Below the pieces are notes generated by a model. That model was not told the DNA's origin, made no database searches, and worked only from the letters and a program-made list of their open reading frames with translations. This document shows, one piece after another, positions 7,507-15,772 of a DNA stretch of 46,516 bases; the first letter of the stretch is position 1; the number at the start of each line of letters is the position of its first letter. This stretch comes from Betaproteobacteria bacterium (GTDB lineage Bacteria; Pseudomonadota; Gammaproteobacteria; Burkholderiales; Ga0077523). The DNA is taken from positions 1-46,516 of the forward strand of contig JANXYG010000121.1 in the NCBI GenBank assembly GCA_025350245.1, in the 5' to 3' direction. Made by a program: the position numbers and the translations under genes.

Positions 7507-7650
7507 ATGCGCTCACGCGTGAACGTGCCGGCGAACGGCGGTAGTCGCGAGTCGGAAGTGCTGACTTTCAGCGCGTTGCTCGTGCTGCTCGGCAGGCGGT
7601 CCCGTCAGTCGATCTACGATCTGATGCGGCGCGACCCCACGTTCCTTCGT
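7507..7650 (+). pseudogene. AlpA-like excisionase/regulator fragment
   Basis: About 48 residues resemble the N-terminus of AlpA-family phage regulators, small helix-turn-helix proteins that often control integrase or excision genes: VLTFSALLVLLGRRSRQSIY followed by DLMRRDPTFLR. The usual continuation (PIRIGxxxxxWR and a C-terminal helix) is absent. The frame then reads into unrelated Arg-rich sequence. It is probably a truncated gene at the right border of the accessory region. Confidence 0.45.
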
Positions 7651-7753
7651 TCACTCGCCGGCGGCGAGCGTATCGAGCGCCGGTTCGCGCGACGGGCGTC
7701 CCGGGAGCCCGGCAAGGCTTTACCGCGCTCCCGTCGCTCGATGCCCGCTTGCT

Positions 7754-8497
7754 CTAATCGACCACGTGCAGATGCCCGAGGCGGCCCAGGGTGCCCGCGG
7801 CGGCATCGATCCGCTCGACCTCCTGCACGAACGGATCGGTATCCATGTCGCCGAAATCGGTCGCGTCGATCGGCTGGTAGTCGGCCCAATCGGCTTCGGA
7901 TACCGACGGCCACCCGGGTGCCGGTTGTTCGGCCAGCGCTGACAGTGAGAGCACCGCGGTGTAACGATCGCCGGATTGCTCAATGCGCGCCGGCAAGGCG
8001 GCCTGCGGTAGCCACACGATGCTGGTGACCTGCTCGTCACGACGACGCTGCAGTTGCAGCGCCTGTTCGCCGAAGCTCTCGGTGGTGCCGGTCGGTTCGA
8101 AGCGCGCGCGAACGTCGCCGGTCAGCATCGACGACAACGCCTCCCAGCGCGGGGCGGCATTGCGTGAATCGAGCTCTTCGGGCGTGTAGTCGACGATCCG
8201 GTGCCATCGGTGAAACACGCGCCGCAGCGCGACCCGGCCATCGGCGGTCCGGGTCCAGATCTCGAGCGCGCCGCCATCGGCATCGGCGGTCACCACGCGA
8301 TCGGCATCGCGATACAGGTACCAGCTCGATTCGCTCACCGGTCGCCCGTCGTGGCGAGTGATGGTTTGTGAATAGCGGGCCGCCAATGGCCGCGGCGACG
8401 ATGCACCCGTTGCCGTATCCGTGGCGGCGAATGCCGGTGGCGCGAGGGCGGCGATGGTTGCCGCCAGACCAAGGAACTTGCGAAGAAATGCCTGCAT
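7754..8497 (-). CDS. Exported protein of unknown function
   Basis: This 247-residue protein has a clear signal peptide (FLGLAATIAALAPPAFA, cleavage near residue 24). The mature part is hydrophilic and beta-rich, with HDGRPVSESSWYLYRDADRV and WTRTADGRVALRRVFHRWHR. I do not recognise a family. It would be periplasmic or outer-membrane associated. It lies downstream of phoA on the same strand but behind a good terminator, so it probably has its own promoter. Confidence 0.65.
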   Translation of the reverse strand: MQAFLRKFLGLAATIAALAPPAFAATDTATGASSPRPLAARYSQTITRHDGRPVSESSWYLYRDADRVVTADADGGALEIWTRTADGRVALRRVFHRWHRIVDYTPEELDSRNAAPRWEALSSMLTGDVRARFEPTGTTESFGEQALQLQRRRDEQVTSIVWLPQAALPARIEQSGDRYTAVLSLSALAEQPAPGWPSVSEADWADYQPIDATDFGDMDTDPFVQEVERIDAAAGTLGRLGHLHVVD

Positions 8498-8518
8498 GAG
8501 ACCGTGCCCCGTGGGTAC

Positions 8519-8561
8519 GAAAAATGGAAAAGAGCGGAGCAGCCCGCAGGCCGCCCCGCTC
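8519..8561 (-). terminator. Rho-independent terminator of the alkaline phosphatase gene
   Basis: On the minus strand GAGCGG...CCGCTC (8561-8532) forms a stem that extends inward to about 13 pairs including G-U pairs, with a small loop. It is followed by TTTTCCATTTTT. It begins 18 bases after the phoA stop codon. Confidence 0.75.
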
Positions 8562-8578
8562 CACCTTGCACCGATACG

Positions 8579-10186
8579 TCAGAAGCCGAAGGCTTCCTTC
8601 ATCACGTGATAGATCCAGTGCTGCTCCATCGAACCGTGTACCAGGTGCGAACGCGGGCCGACGGCATAGATCGCCACATCCTCACCGGCATGCGTTTCCG
8701 AACCCAGCGGAATGGCGGCCTCCTGCAGGAATCCGAGTGCCTCGGTATCGACGGCCGTCAGGTCGGGCCGCACGGCCGAGTTGGTGGGCAGCGTGCCGCG
8801 CCAGCCCGGACCGTTCTGATAGCCCAGCGTGGTGTACGGCAGGTTCAGCCTGTCCTTTGCCAGCGTGGGCGCATCGCCATCGACGTTGGGCACTTCGGAA
8901 ACCTTGCCCAGGATCGGATTGCCGCGATGCGGGTAGCCGGCGATGGTGAACACGTGGCTGTGGTCGGCGGTCACGATGATGAGCGTGTCCTTGAGCGCCG
9001 GATCGTTCGACCCGATGGTCATGTCGTACGCCTTCTTCACTGCCTTGGAGAGCTCGATCGCGTCGATCAGGGCGCGCCTGGCGTTGCCGGCATGGTGCGC
9101 ATGATCGATCCGCCCGGCCTCGACGTGCAGGAAGAAGCCGCTCGCATTCTTCTTGAGAATGTTGACCGACTTCTCGGTCATCTCGGTCAATGACGGTTCG
9201 CCCTTCTCGCCGCTGGCGGTCAGGCGATCGGCCTCATATTGCATGTGCGAGTTCTCGAACAGACCGAGCAGGTGGGTGGTGGTCGCCGGATCGGCGGCGT
9301 CGAACTGCGCCTTGTTCCAGGCGTAGACGGCACCGACACCGCGGGTGCTGACCCACTCCGCGGTCAGGTCGCGACCGTCGCGACGGGTACCGAACGCCGT
9401 ACCGCGTTCCGGTTCCTTCACGCTATTCGGGTAGAAGAACGTGCGCCCGCCGCCCATCGCCACCTTCAGACTGTTGCGCGCCGCCGGCGCCAGATCGATC
9501 AGTTGCGCCGAGATGTCCTTCACCGTGCAGGAGTTGGCCGGGAAGCCGCTGGCGGTCTCGAAGTTGCGGATTTCGCGGTCGCTCTCCCAGTCGCGCACGG
9601 CAATGTGCGAATACGTCGCGGCCGGGGTCGCGTGCGTAAGACGCGCCGTCGACACCACGCCGGTGGCCTTGCCGGCCGCGGCAGCTTGCTCGAGGATGGT
9701 CGTGAGCTTGTTGCTCTCGGTCACGGCGGCGCTGCACTCGCCGCGCACGGTCGTGTGATTCACCGACAACTGGCCTTCACGGCCCTTGTAGCCGGTGACC
9801 ATCGCGGTCATGGTCGGCGCCGAGTCGGACGTCTGCTGGTCCCACGAGTAGGTCTTCGACAAGGCGAGATTGGGAAACGCCTCGAACGACAGGCTGTTCT
9901 CCTCGCCGGTGTTGCCTTTGATCTGGCCGTCGAGAATCCGGGCGGCCGACACGGTCGATACCCCCATGCCGTCGCCGACGAACAGGATGACGTTCTTGGC
10001 CGGGCGCACGTTGGCGAAGGTCTGTTTGCTGCGCTGGATGAAGGCCTGGCCGCCGGTGAACCAGTCGGCGACGGATTCGGTGCCGCCGGTGGTGGGAGCG
10101 CCGGCGAAGGCCGGCGCCATGGTGCCGCCAGTCAAGGCGACGGAAACCGCGAGCGCAATGGCTCTCTTTGCTGATTCGGGATGCAT
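8579..10186 (-). CDS. phoA: Alkaline phosphatase, PhoA family
   Basis: This 535-residue periplasmic enzyme hydrolyses phosphomonoesters to release phosphate. A signal peptide ends near residue 29 (APAFAGA). The active site shows Asp72 in FVGDGMG, the nucleophile Ser122 in TSDSAP, and metal-ligand blocks EAGRIDHAHHAGN, TADHSH and ETHAGEDV. These cover the two-zinc, one-magnesium site of the family. Length fits long PhoA-type enzymes. No Pho box was identified with confidence upstream. The gene is flanked by hairpins on both sides and appears monocistronic. Confidence 0.93.
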   Translation of the reverse strand: MHPESAKRAIALAVSVALTGGTMAPAFAGAPTTGGTESVADWFTGGQAFIQRSKQTFANVRPAKNVILFVGDGMGVSTVSAARILDGQIKGNTGEENSLSFEAFPNLALSKTYSWDQQTSDSAPTMTAMVTGYKGREGQLSVNHTTVRGECSAAVTESNKLTTILEQAAAAGKATGVVSTARLTHATPAATYSHIAVRDWESDREIRNFETASGFPANSCTVKDISAQLIDLAPAARNSLKVAMGGGRTFFYPNSVKEPERGTAFGTRRDGRDLTAEWVSTRGVGAVYAWNKAQFDAADPATTTHLLGLFENSHMQYEADRLTASGEKGEPSLTEMTEKSVNILKKNASGFFLHVEAGRIDHAHHAGNARRALIDAIELSKAVKKAYDMTIGSNDPALKDTLIIVTADHSHVFTIAGYPHRGNPILGKVSEVPNVDGDAPTLAKDRLNLPYTTLGYQNGPGWRGTLPTNSAVRPDLTAVDTEALGFLQEAAIPLGSETHAGEDVAIYAVGPRSHLVHGSMEQHWIYHVMKEAFGF

Positions 10187-10222
10187 GTGCTTTCTCCTGG
10201 AGTGCGTGGTGGTACTGGAGTT

Positions 10223-10250
10223 TCGTGACCGAGCCCCCGCCCGGTCACGA
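10223..10250 (-). terminator. Hairpin after the PEP-CTERM gene
   Basis: TCGTGACCG (10223-10231) and CGGTCACGA (10242-10250) form a perfect 9-bp stem with a 10-base loop. It lies 15 bases after the PEP-CTERM stop and before the phoA start. There is no strong T run, so it may be a weak terminator or an mRNA-stabilising hairpin. Confidence 0.5.
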
Positions 10251-10264
10251 CAGACGGATACGAC

Positions 10265-11002
10265 TTAAGCGCGCCGCCGACGCCGCGCGCTGAAGCCCAG
10301 CGCGGCCAGACCGGCCGCGAGCATCGCCCACGTCGACGGTTCGGGTACCGGGCGGACATCGAGGCTCACGTCGTCGATACCCACGATCAGCGGGCCGGCG
10401 TTGCCGACGTTGGCGAAGCGCAACTGGTAGGTGCCACCGATCGCCAGCCACGGCGTCAGATCGAACGAATAATCGCCATAAGCAGCGATGGGCGAGCCGT
10501 CGGCCGAAAGCAGGTTGGTGACGATGCTGGTGCCGGTGTCGAACGGTCCGGCCCCGGCCTTCAGCAAGTCCACCCGCCAGTACTGATTGGGGAAGTTCGA
10601 ATAGTCGAGATCGGCCGTCTGCGTTCCACCGACGCCGTGCCCGTCGAGCGCGAACAGCTTGAAGGTGAGCGTCGCCGCGGTCACACCGATGGTGCTGAAG
10701 CTCTGGCTGATCGCATTGGCGCTCGGCTGGGCGGCGTCGAGAAACGCGTAGAAGTTGCCGCTCGCAGGCCCCGGTACCGCAAAACCACTGCCGGGAGACG
10801 TCGTCGCGCCGATGACGCCGGCGCCACCGAAGATGCCGGCGCTGCTGGCAGTCCAACCCGTGATCGGGTCCGGGCTGTAGACATCGACGCCGTCAGCTTC
10901 GAAACCACCGTTGGTGATGAGCTCGAGCGCGCTTGCGGATTGCGCGCCCAGTGCCGCAGCCGACACAAGCAGGCTGGCAGCCAATCGTTTGGCAGGTCTC
11001 AT
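10265..11002 (-). CDS. PEP-CTERM sorting-signal exoprotein
   Basis: This 245-residue exported protein has a signal peptide (MRPAKRLAASLLVSAAALGA). A beta-sandwich body follows (ITNGGFEADGVDVYSPDP, LIVGIDDVSLDVRPV) of the type seen in carbohydrate-binding or NGGFE-type exoproteins. The C-terminus is a textbook PEP-CTERM tail: VPEPSTW, a short membrane helix, then RRRRR. Such proteins are processed by exosortase EpsH/XrtA and tied to extracellular polysaccharide. No exosortase gene lies in the window. Function beyond surface display is unknown. Confidence 0.9.
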   Translation of the reverse strand: MRPAKRLAASLLVSAAALGAQSASALELITNGGFEADGVDVYSPDPITGWTASSAGIFGGAGVIGATTSPGSGFAVPGPASGNFYAFLDAAQPSANAISQSFSTIGVTAATLTFKLFALDGHGVGGTQTADLDYSNFPNQYWRVDLLKAGAGPFDTGTSIVTNLLSADGSPIAAYGDYSFDLTPWLAIGGTYQLRFANVGNAGPLIVGIDDVSLDVRPVPEPSTWAMLAAGLAALGFSARRRRRA

Positions 11003-11213
11003 GGGAGGGTTCCCTTCGTTCTGTTTGGATTCAGGATGTGCGGCGCTCGATGGAAGAACCGATCGCCATGGCAGGTTACGCAGCCGGCGTTACATCCCGA
11101 CGGGTACGAAGGAGCCACCAATCTGCTGTTTGGCGCATGCCTGTGTCACGAAGTCGTAAACGATGTTTGCCAGCGGTGTTTTCTCATCCGTCACCGCCGA
11201 GGCGGAATCCGGA

Positions 11214-11242
11214 TTGACCCCCATCTACGGTTCTATCAGAAT
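11214..11242 (+). promoter_or_regulatory. Putative ars operon promoter
   Basis: TTGACC (11214-11219) and CAGAAT (11237-11242) are spaced by 17 bases, ahead of arsR ATG 11249. A small inverted repeat TTCT-ATC-AGAA (11231-11241) overlaps the -10 and could be part of the ArsR operator. The predicted start of transcription falls very close to the ATG. Confidence 0.4.
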
Positions 11243-11248
11243 CGAAAT

Positions 11249-11617
11249 ATGGAAGAGAAGACCGCCATCGCCGCGCTCGCCGCGCTCGCCCAGCCGATGC
11301 GCCTGCGCATCTTTCGCGCCTTGGTCGGCGCCGGCCCGCAAGGCATGACGCCCGGTGCCCTGTCCGCCATGCTGGACGTGCCGGCGTCTACACTATCTTT
11401 CCACCTGAAGGAACTGACGCGCGCCGGCCTGGTGACGCAGGAACGCGAGAGCCGCAACCTCATCTATCGACCGTCGATTGTCCGGATGAACGATCTGCTC
11501 GGCTACCTCACCGCGCACTGTTGCCAAGGCGCGGCCTGCGAAATCGCGGTCGCTCCGGCCTGCGCCGCAAACTCATCGCCGAGACACTGGGCACCGCGTT
11601 GCTGCTGGCTGTGGTGA
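11249..11617 (+). CDS. arsR: ArsR-family arsenite-responsive repressor
   Basis: This 122-residue winged-helix repressor has the core LAQPMRLRIFRALVGAG and the recognition region DVPASTLSFHLKELTRAGLV. It has no ELCVC site in the alpha-3 helix. Instead it has Cys91-Cys92 and Cys97 near the C-terminus (HCCQGAACE), close to the arsenite site Cys95/96/102 described for Acidithiobacillus ferrooxidans ArsR. Arsenite binding would release the operon. The reading frame runs about 25 residues past the conserved part into aqpS, so the last residues (SPRHWAPRCCWLW) are probably not functionally important. ATG 11249 is the only start matching the family. Confidence 0.85.
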   Translation: MEEKTAIAALAALAQPMRLRIFRALVGAGPQGMTPGALSAMLDVPASTLSFHLKELTRAGLVTQERESRNLIYRPSIVRMNDLLGYLTAHCCQGAACEIAVAPACAANSSPRHWAPRCCWLW

Positions 11618-12252
11618 TCGGCTCCGGCATCATGGCCGAGCGCCTGTCGGGCGGCAATGTCGCGATTGCCCTGCTGGCCAACACGCTGGCGACCGTGGGC
11701 GGCCTCTACGTCCTGATCGAGGTGTTCGGTCCGGTGAGCGGCGCGCATTTCAACCCGGCCGTCAGCGCCGTCATGGCGATGCGCGGCGCATTGCCGAAGG
11801 CCGCGTTGCTGCCCTATGTGGCAGCGCAGCTCGTCGGCGCGATGCTCGGTGCGTGGCTGGCCCACGCCATGTTCGACCTGGCGATCCTGCAGTTCTCGAC
11901 CCACGTGCGCGGCGGCACCGGCCAGTGGATCGCCGAAGCCGTGGCCACCGCCGGCTTGTTGCTCTTCATCCTGCGCGCGCCGGCCGGGCGGGCCGCGGCC
12001 ATGGTGGCCAGCTACATCGGCGCCGCTTACTGGTTCACCGCGTCCACATCGTTCGCGAATCCGGCGGCGGCGTTCGGCCGCATGTTCTCGGACAGCTTTG
12101 CCGGCATCGCGCCGGCCAGCGTCGCGGGCTTCGTCGTGGCGCAGTTCGGCGGCGCGCTGATCGGCCTGGGCATACATCGCGCGCTTGCCACGCCGCGCGC
12201 CGGCCACGCGAACGTCGTCTCAGGTGAAACCGGCGCCGTCGAATCGACCTGA
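11521..12252 (+). CDS. aqpS: AqpS-like aquaglyceroporin of the ars operon
   Basis: This protein of up to 243 residues belongs to the MIP channel family, with six membrane segments and two NPA boxes: HFNPAVSAV and FANPAAAFGRM. In an arsR-aqpS-arsC-arsH operon, as described in Sinorhizobium meliloti, the channel lets arsenite made by ArsC flow out down its gradient and replaces the ArsB pump. The exact start is uncertain. The first in-frame candidate is TTG 11521, inside arsR, and membrane helix 1 begins near LRRKLIAETLGTALLL about 14 codons later. The gene overlaps the 3' end of arsR by 97 bases. Confidence 0.85.
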   Translation: MPRRGLRNRGRSGLRRKLIAETLGTALLLAVVIGSGIMAERLSGGNVAIALLANTLATVGGLYVLIEVFGPVSGAHFNPAVSAVMAMRGALPKAALLPYVAAQLVGAMLGAWLAHAMFDLAILQFSTHVRGGTGQWIAEAVATAGLLLFILRAPAGRAAAMVASYIGAAYWFTASTSFANPAAAFGRMFSDSFAGIAPASVAGFVVAQFGGALIGLGIHRALATPRAGHANVVSGETGAVEST

Positions 12253-12313
12253 TCGCATCGCATCGCGCCGCTTCGCACTCTTGCACCTCTCGTCTGGATT
12301 GTTCGCCACCCTC

Positions 12314-12763
12314 ATGCCATCCGCAGCCGACGTTTCCGTGCCGGTCACGATTTACCACAACCCCGACTGCGGCACCTCGCGCAACGCATTGGCGCTGATT
12401 CGCAACAGCGGTGTCGAGCCGGTCATCGTCGAGTACCTGAAGACGCCGCCGGGCCGCGCGACGCTGGCCGGGCTCATCGCAGCGATGGGCCTGCCCGCGC
12501 GCAACGTGCTGCGCCGGCAGGGCACGCCCTACGACGAGTTGAAGCTCGACGATCCGGCCTGGACCGACGATCAGCTCATCGACTTCATGGTCGCGCACCC
12601 GATCCTGATGAACCGGCCGATCGTCGTCACGCCTTTGGGCACGCGCCTGTGCCGGCCGTCCGAAGCCGTCCTCGACATCCTGCCGTCACCGCAACTCGCA
12701 CCGTTTGCCGAAGAAGATGGCGCAGCGGTCATCGATGCGAAAGGCCGCCGTGTCGCTTCTTGA
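12314..12763 (+). CDS. arsC: Glutaredoxin-dependent arsenate reductase
   Basis: This 149-residue enzyme reduces arsenate to arsenite using glutathione and glutaredoxin (E. coli plasmid R773 type). The catalytic Cys19 sits in [11 protein letters not shown]. The three arginines of the family are visible in [21 protein letters not shown] and RLCRPSE. Length is typical. ATG 12314 is preferred over an upstream in-frame start because the family begins just before TIYHNP. It lies between the channel gene and arsH, and its product feeds the channel. Confidence 0.93.
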   Translation: MPSAADVSVPVTIYHNPDCGTSRNALALIRNSGVEPVIVEYLKTPPGRATLAGLIAAMGLPARNVLRRQGTPYDELKLDDPAWTDDQLIDFMVAHPILMNRPIVVTPLGTRLCRPSEAVLDILPSPQLAPFAEEDGAAVIDAKGRRVAS

Positions 12764-13472
12764 TTCGAGTCTGCCCAACATCGACGCGGCGCTGTTCGAC
12801 AAGCCGACCGGCACACGCTTGTCCGGCGCCGGCGCTTCGACCCACGCACCGCGCTTCCTGCTGCTCTACGGCTCGCTGCGGGAGCGCTCGTACAGCAAGC
12901 TGCTGACGCTGGAGGCGGCCCGGCTCCTGCTGGCCATGGGCGGGGAGGTTCGCGTCTTCGACCCCGCCGGTCTGCCGTTGCCGGATGCCGCACCGGAGAC
13001 CCATCCCAAGGTCCAGGAGCTGCGCGAGGCGGCCACCTGGGCCGAAGGCATGGTCTGGACATCGCCCGAGCGCCACGGGGCGATGACCGGCGTCATGAAG
13101 GCGCAGATCGACTGGATTCCGCTTGGCATCGGTGCCGTGCGCCCGACGCAGGGAAAGACCCTGGCCGTGATGGAGGTGTCGGGCGGCTCGCAGTCGTTCA
13201 ACGCCGTCAACCAGATGCGCGTGCTCGGCCGCTGGATGCGCATGATCACGATCCCGAACCAGTCGTCGGTCGCCAAGGCCTTCCTGGAGTTCGACGAAGC
13301 CGGGCGCATGAAGTCCTCGGCTTACTACGAACGAGTCGTCGACGTGATGGAAGAACTGATGAAGTTCACGCTGCTCACACGCGATGTCTCGCCCTACCTG
13401 GTGGACCGCTACAGCGAGCGCAGGGAAAGCGCCGACGAATTGTCCAAGCGGGTCGACCAGCGCGCGATTTGA
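12735..13472 (+). CDS. arsH: ArsH NADPH-dependent FMN reductase
   Basis: This flavoprotein of about 245 residues carries the ArsH/NADPH-FMN reductase signatures [34 protein letters not shown] and [15 protein letters not shown]. ArsH oxidises trivalent organoarsenicals and gives broad protection. The start is uncertain: ATG 12735 overlaps arsC by 29 bases, and 12705 or GTG 12750 are also possible. It is the last gene of the ars operon. A long stem (13508-13517 with 13542-13551) after its stop may end transcription. Confidence 0.9.
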   Translation: MRKAAVSLLDSSLPNIDAALFDKPTGTRLSGAGASTHAPRFLLLYGSLRERSYSKLLTLEAARLLLAMGGEVRVFDPAGLPLPDAAPETHPKVQELREAATWAEGMVWTSPERHGAMTGVMKAQIDWIPLGIGAVRPTQGKTLAVMEVSGGSQSFNAVNQMRVLGRWMRMITIPNQSSVAKAFLEFDEAGRMKSSAYYERVVDVMEELMKFTLLTRDVSPYLVDRYSERRESADELSKRVDQRAI

Positions 13473-13567
13473 GAAGAGAGGAAGTGGTCGGTCCGCACGC
13501 GCGGGTCCGGCGTGGCGGCGTCGACTTCCGCCACCGGCACGCGCCACGCCGCAGGGGGCGCGGTGCA

Positions 13568-13586
13568 GTTATCCTGTAGGGATAAC
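13568..13586 (+). promoter_or_regulatory. Inverted repeat upstream of the methyltransferase gene
   Basis: GTTATCC-TGTAG-GGATAAC is a perfect 7-bp inverted repeat 24 bases before the TTG start of the next gene. It looks like an operator for a dimeric regulator, perhaps a restriction-modification control protein. No regulator gene is present nearby. Confidence 0.45.
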
Positions 13587-13609
13587 GACACCGAGCGAGA
13601 GAGGCACTC

Positions 13610-15772
13610 TTGGCCACCCGACGCAAAGCCCCGACCCCCGCAGCCGGTCAGACCGCCGACTACCAGCACGGGCAGGAAGCCACCCAGCGGCCCGACGTGG
13701 GCGTGCAGGACCAGTTCGCCACCCGCAAGCCGGCAAAAACGTACCGCTATGACAGCAGCCTTGATCCGGCGTTGAGCTGGGACGAGAACCGCGACCGTGA
13801 ACTGGCCGAGTGGCTGATCGGCCTGGTGCAGCGCTGCGGGACGGACGGAGAAGCGGCGGTTTTCATGCAGCCGCAGGTGTGGGCGGGCGGCGGGGGGCAG
13901 GTGCAGTCGCTCACGGCAGCGGCCGATCTGCTACAGGCGCTATCGCAACCTTTCCTGAACTGGGCCGGCAAGGCCGAGCGGCACCAGATCTCGGTGCCGA
14001 CGGTGCCGCTGTTCGTCCACGAGCGCCACTCCACCAAGGCGATCCTCGACGGCATCAAGAACCGCAAGGCCAAGGGCACCACGCTCGATCTGTTCGGCGA
14101 CGGCGGGCTCGATGTGACCGACAAGCTCGACGCCTACGAGCACAAGGGTCCGTGGCAGAACCGCATGATTCTCGGCGACAGCCTGCAGGTCATGAACTCG
14201 CTGCTCGAGTTCGAAGGCCTGGGCGGGCAGGTGCAGATGATCTACATGGACCCGCCCTACGGCGTCAAATTCGGGTCGAACTTCCAGCCCTTCGTGCGCA
14301 AGCGCGACGTGAAGCACGGCGGCGACGAGGACATGACGCGAGAGCCGGAGATGGTGAAGGCGTATCGCGACACGTGGGAGCTGGGGCTGCACTCGTATCT
14401 GACGTATATGCGCGATCGGCTGTTGCTGGCGAAGGAACTGCTGCATGAGACGGGGAGCGTGTTCGTGCAGATTTCGGACGACAACTTGCATCACGTCCGC
14501 GATCTCATGGATGACGCTTTAGGTGCCTCGAACTTCGTCAGCATCGTCTCGTTCGCAAAAACGTCGAGCGCATCCGGTGACCTGCTGTCCTCGGTTTCCG
14601 ACTTCATTGTCTGGTACGCCAAGGATAAGGAACGACTGAAGTTTCGCGCTCTGTACCAATCGAAGGAGCTGGGCGCGGCGGGGGCGACTCAGTACACGTG
14701 GGCAGAGCTTGCCGATGGGACGCGGATGAACCTCAGTTCGATAGATGCGCTTGCTGCTGCACCTGAAGGATCCCGAATCTTCTCGCATGACAACTTGACG
14801 AGTCAGCGTCCAGCGCAAGGAAACGACGTCCGAAGTTTTGAGTACGAAGGCAAGACCTTCACATTGACAAAAGGCACGTTGCCAGCGGTCAAAGTGACGT
14901 CAGGCTACCCGCAGGAGCTGCTGAAGACCGTCGAACGCGTCCCGCGTCGCATCTATGGCCGCATGGCGTCCTGGTTCATCCGCCACGGCACGATGGTGCC
15001 GATTGCCACGCCCGAGTTCCTGGCAGAGCTGCCGGTTCGATTCCGTGAGACGGATGGCATGGTGTTCCTGCCCGAGCAACTGGTCGAGTACGAGAAGGCG
15101 CGGGCGCGCATTCCGCAAGTCGCGCAAGCCGAGTTGTTTGTGTCTGACGAGTGCAGCGCCATCGACTGGCTGACCAACTTCTTGCTGAAGCGCCCATCTA
15201 CCCGCTCAGAAATCCACCCGGAGTACATCCCGCAAATCGGCTCGGCCAAACGCAAGGGCGAGATCATCCCGGAGCTGGACCGGCTGCTCGAAGACAACGT
15301 CCTCCAGTACGACGGCACCGGCGAAGTGCCAAGCCAGATCCACAGCTACCTCTCCACCAACCACAAGGACCTGCGCAGCCTCGACAAGAGCAACCCGGCG
15401 CTGGTGGCCAAGGCCAAGGACCGCTGGTATGTGCCGGACCCGAACAAGGCCCAGGACTTGGAGAAGAAGCGCGAGAAGACGCTGCTGAAGGAGTTCGAGA
15501 CCTACAAGGTGTTCACGGGTCGCAAGATCAAGGAGTCTCGCCTCGAAGTGCTGCGCACCGGCTTCCGTTCGGCATCGCATACATCTTCGCTGTCACCGCG
15601 ATCACTGCCGCGCCTCGAAGTGCTGCGCACCGGCTTCCGTTCGGCATGGGCCAACAAGGACTACACGACGATCATCAGCGTCGCCAACAAGCTGCCCGAG
15701 GAGACGCTGCAAGAGGATGAGAAGCTGCTCACCTTGTATGACTTGGCGCTGACCCGCAGCGAGGAAAAGTAA
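13610..15772 (+). CDS. Hybrid DNA methyltransferase lacking motif I (probably inactive)
   Basis: This 720-residue protein opens like a large Mod-type adenine methyltransferase: LSWDENRDRELAEWLIGLVQ, the target-base motif DPPY at 214-217 (IYMDPPYGVKFGS), then GSVFVQISDDNLHHVRDLMD. Around residues 415-437 similarity to Mod proteins stops. The expected SAM-binding motif I (DPTCGSGTT-like) never appears. From about residue 440 it continues as a different C-terminal region (RIYGRMASWFIRHGTMVPIA, DRWYVPDPNKAQDLEKKREK, LPEETLQEDEKLL) that I recall, without certainty, from the tails of other large defence-linked DNA methylases. An in-frame deletion fusing two methylase genes is inferred. TTG 13610 has GAGG upstream. 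A 72-base in-frame insertion near the end is listed separately. Confidence 0.7.
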   Translation: MATRRKAPTPAAGQTADYQHGQEATQRPDVGVQDQFATRKPAKTYRYDSSLDPALSWDENRDRELAEWLIGLVQRCGTDGEAAVFMQPQVWAGGGGQVQSLTAAADLLQALSQPFLNWAGKAERHQISVPTVPLFVHERHSTKAILDGIKNRKAKGTTLDLFGDGGLDVTDKLDAYEHKGPWQNRMILGDSLQVMNSLLEFEGLGGQVQMIYMDPPYGVKFGSNFQPFVRKRDVKHGGDEDMTREPEMVKAYRDTWELGLHSYLTYMRDRLLLAKELLHETGSVFVQISDDNLHHVRDLMDDALGASNFVSIVSFAKTSSASGDLLSSVSDFIVWYAKDKERLKFRALYQSKELGAAGATQYTWAELADGTRMNLSSIDALAAAPEGSRIFSHDNLTSQRPAQGNDVRSFEYEGKTFTLTKGTLPAVKVTSGYPQELLKTVERVPRRIYGRMASWFIRHGTMVPIATPEFLAELPVRFRETDGMVFLPEQLVEYEKARARIPQVAQAELFVSDECSAIDWLTNFLLKRPSTRSEIHPEYIPQIGSAKRKGEIIPELDRLLEDNVLQYDGTGEVPSQIHSYLSTNHKDLRSLDKSNPALVAKAKDRWYVPDPNKAQDLEKKREKTLLKEFETYKVFTGRKIKESRLEVLRTGFRSASHTSSLSPRSLPRLEVLRTGFRSAWANKDYTTIISVANKLPEETLQEDEKLLTLYDLALTRSEEK
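15539..15647 (+). repeat. 37-bp direct repeat inside the methyltransferase gene
   Basis: The same 37 bases occur at 15539-15575 and 15611-15647, separated by 35 unrelated bases. The offset of 72 bases is exactly 24 codons, so the frame survives and RLEVLRTGFRSA is translated twice with SHTSSLSPRSLP between. Only one copy is expected in the parent protein. It looks like a duplication with filler DNA from a repair event, or an assembly error. Confidence 0.9.
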
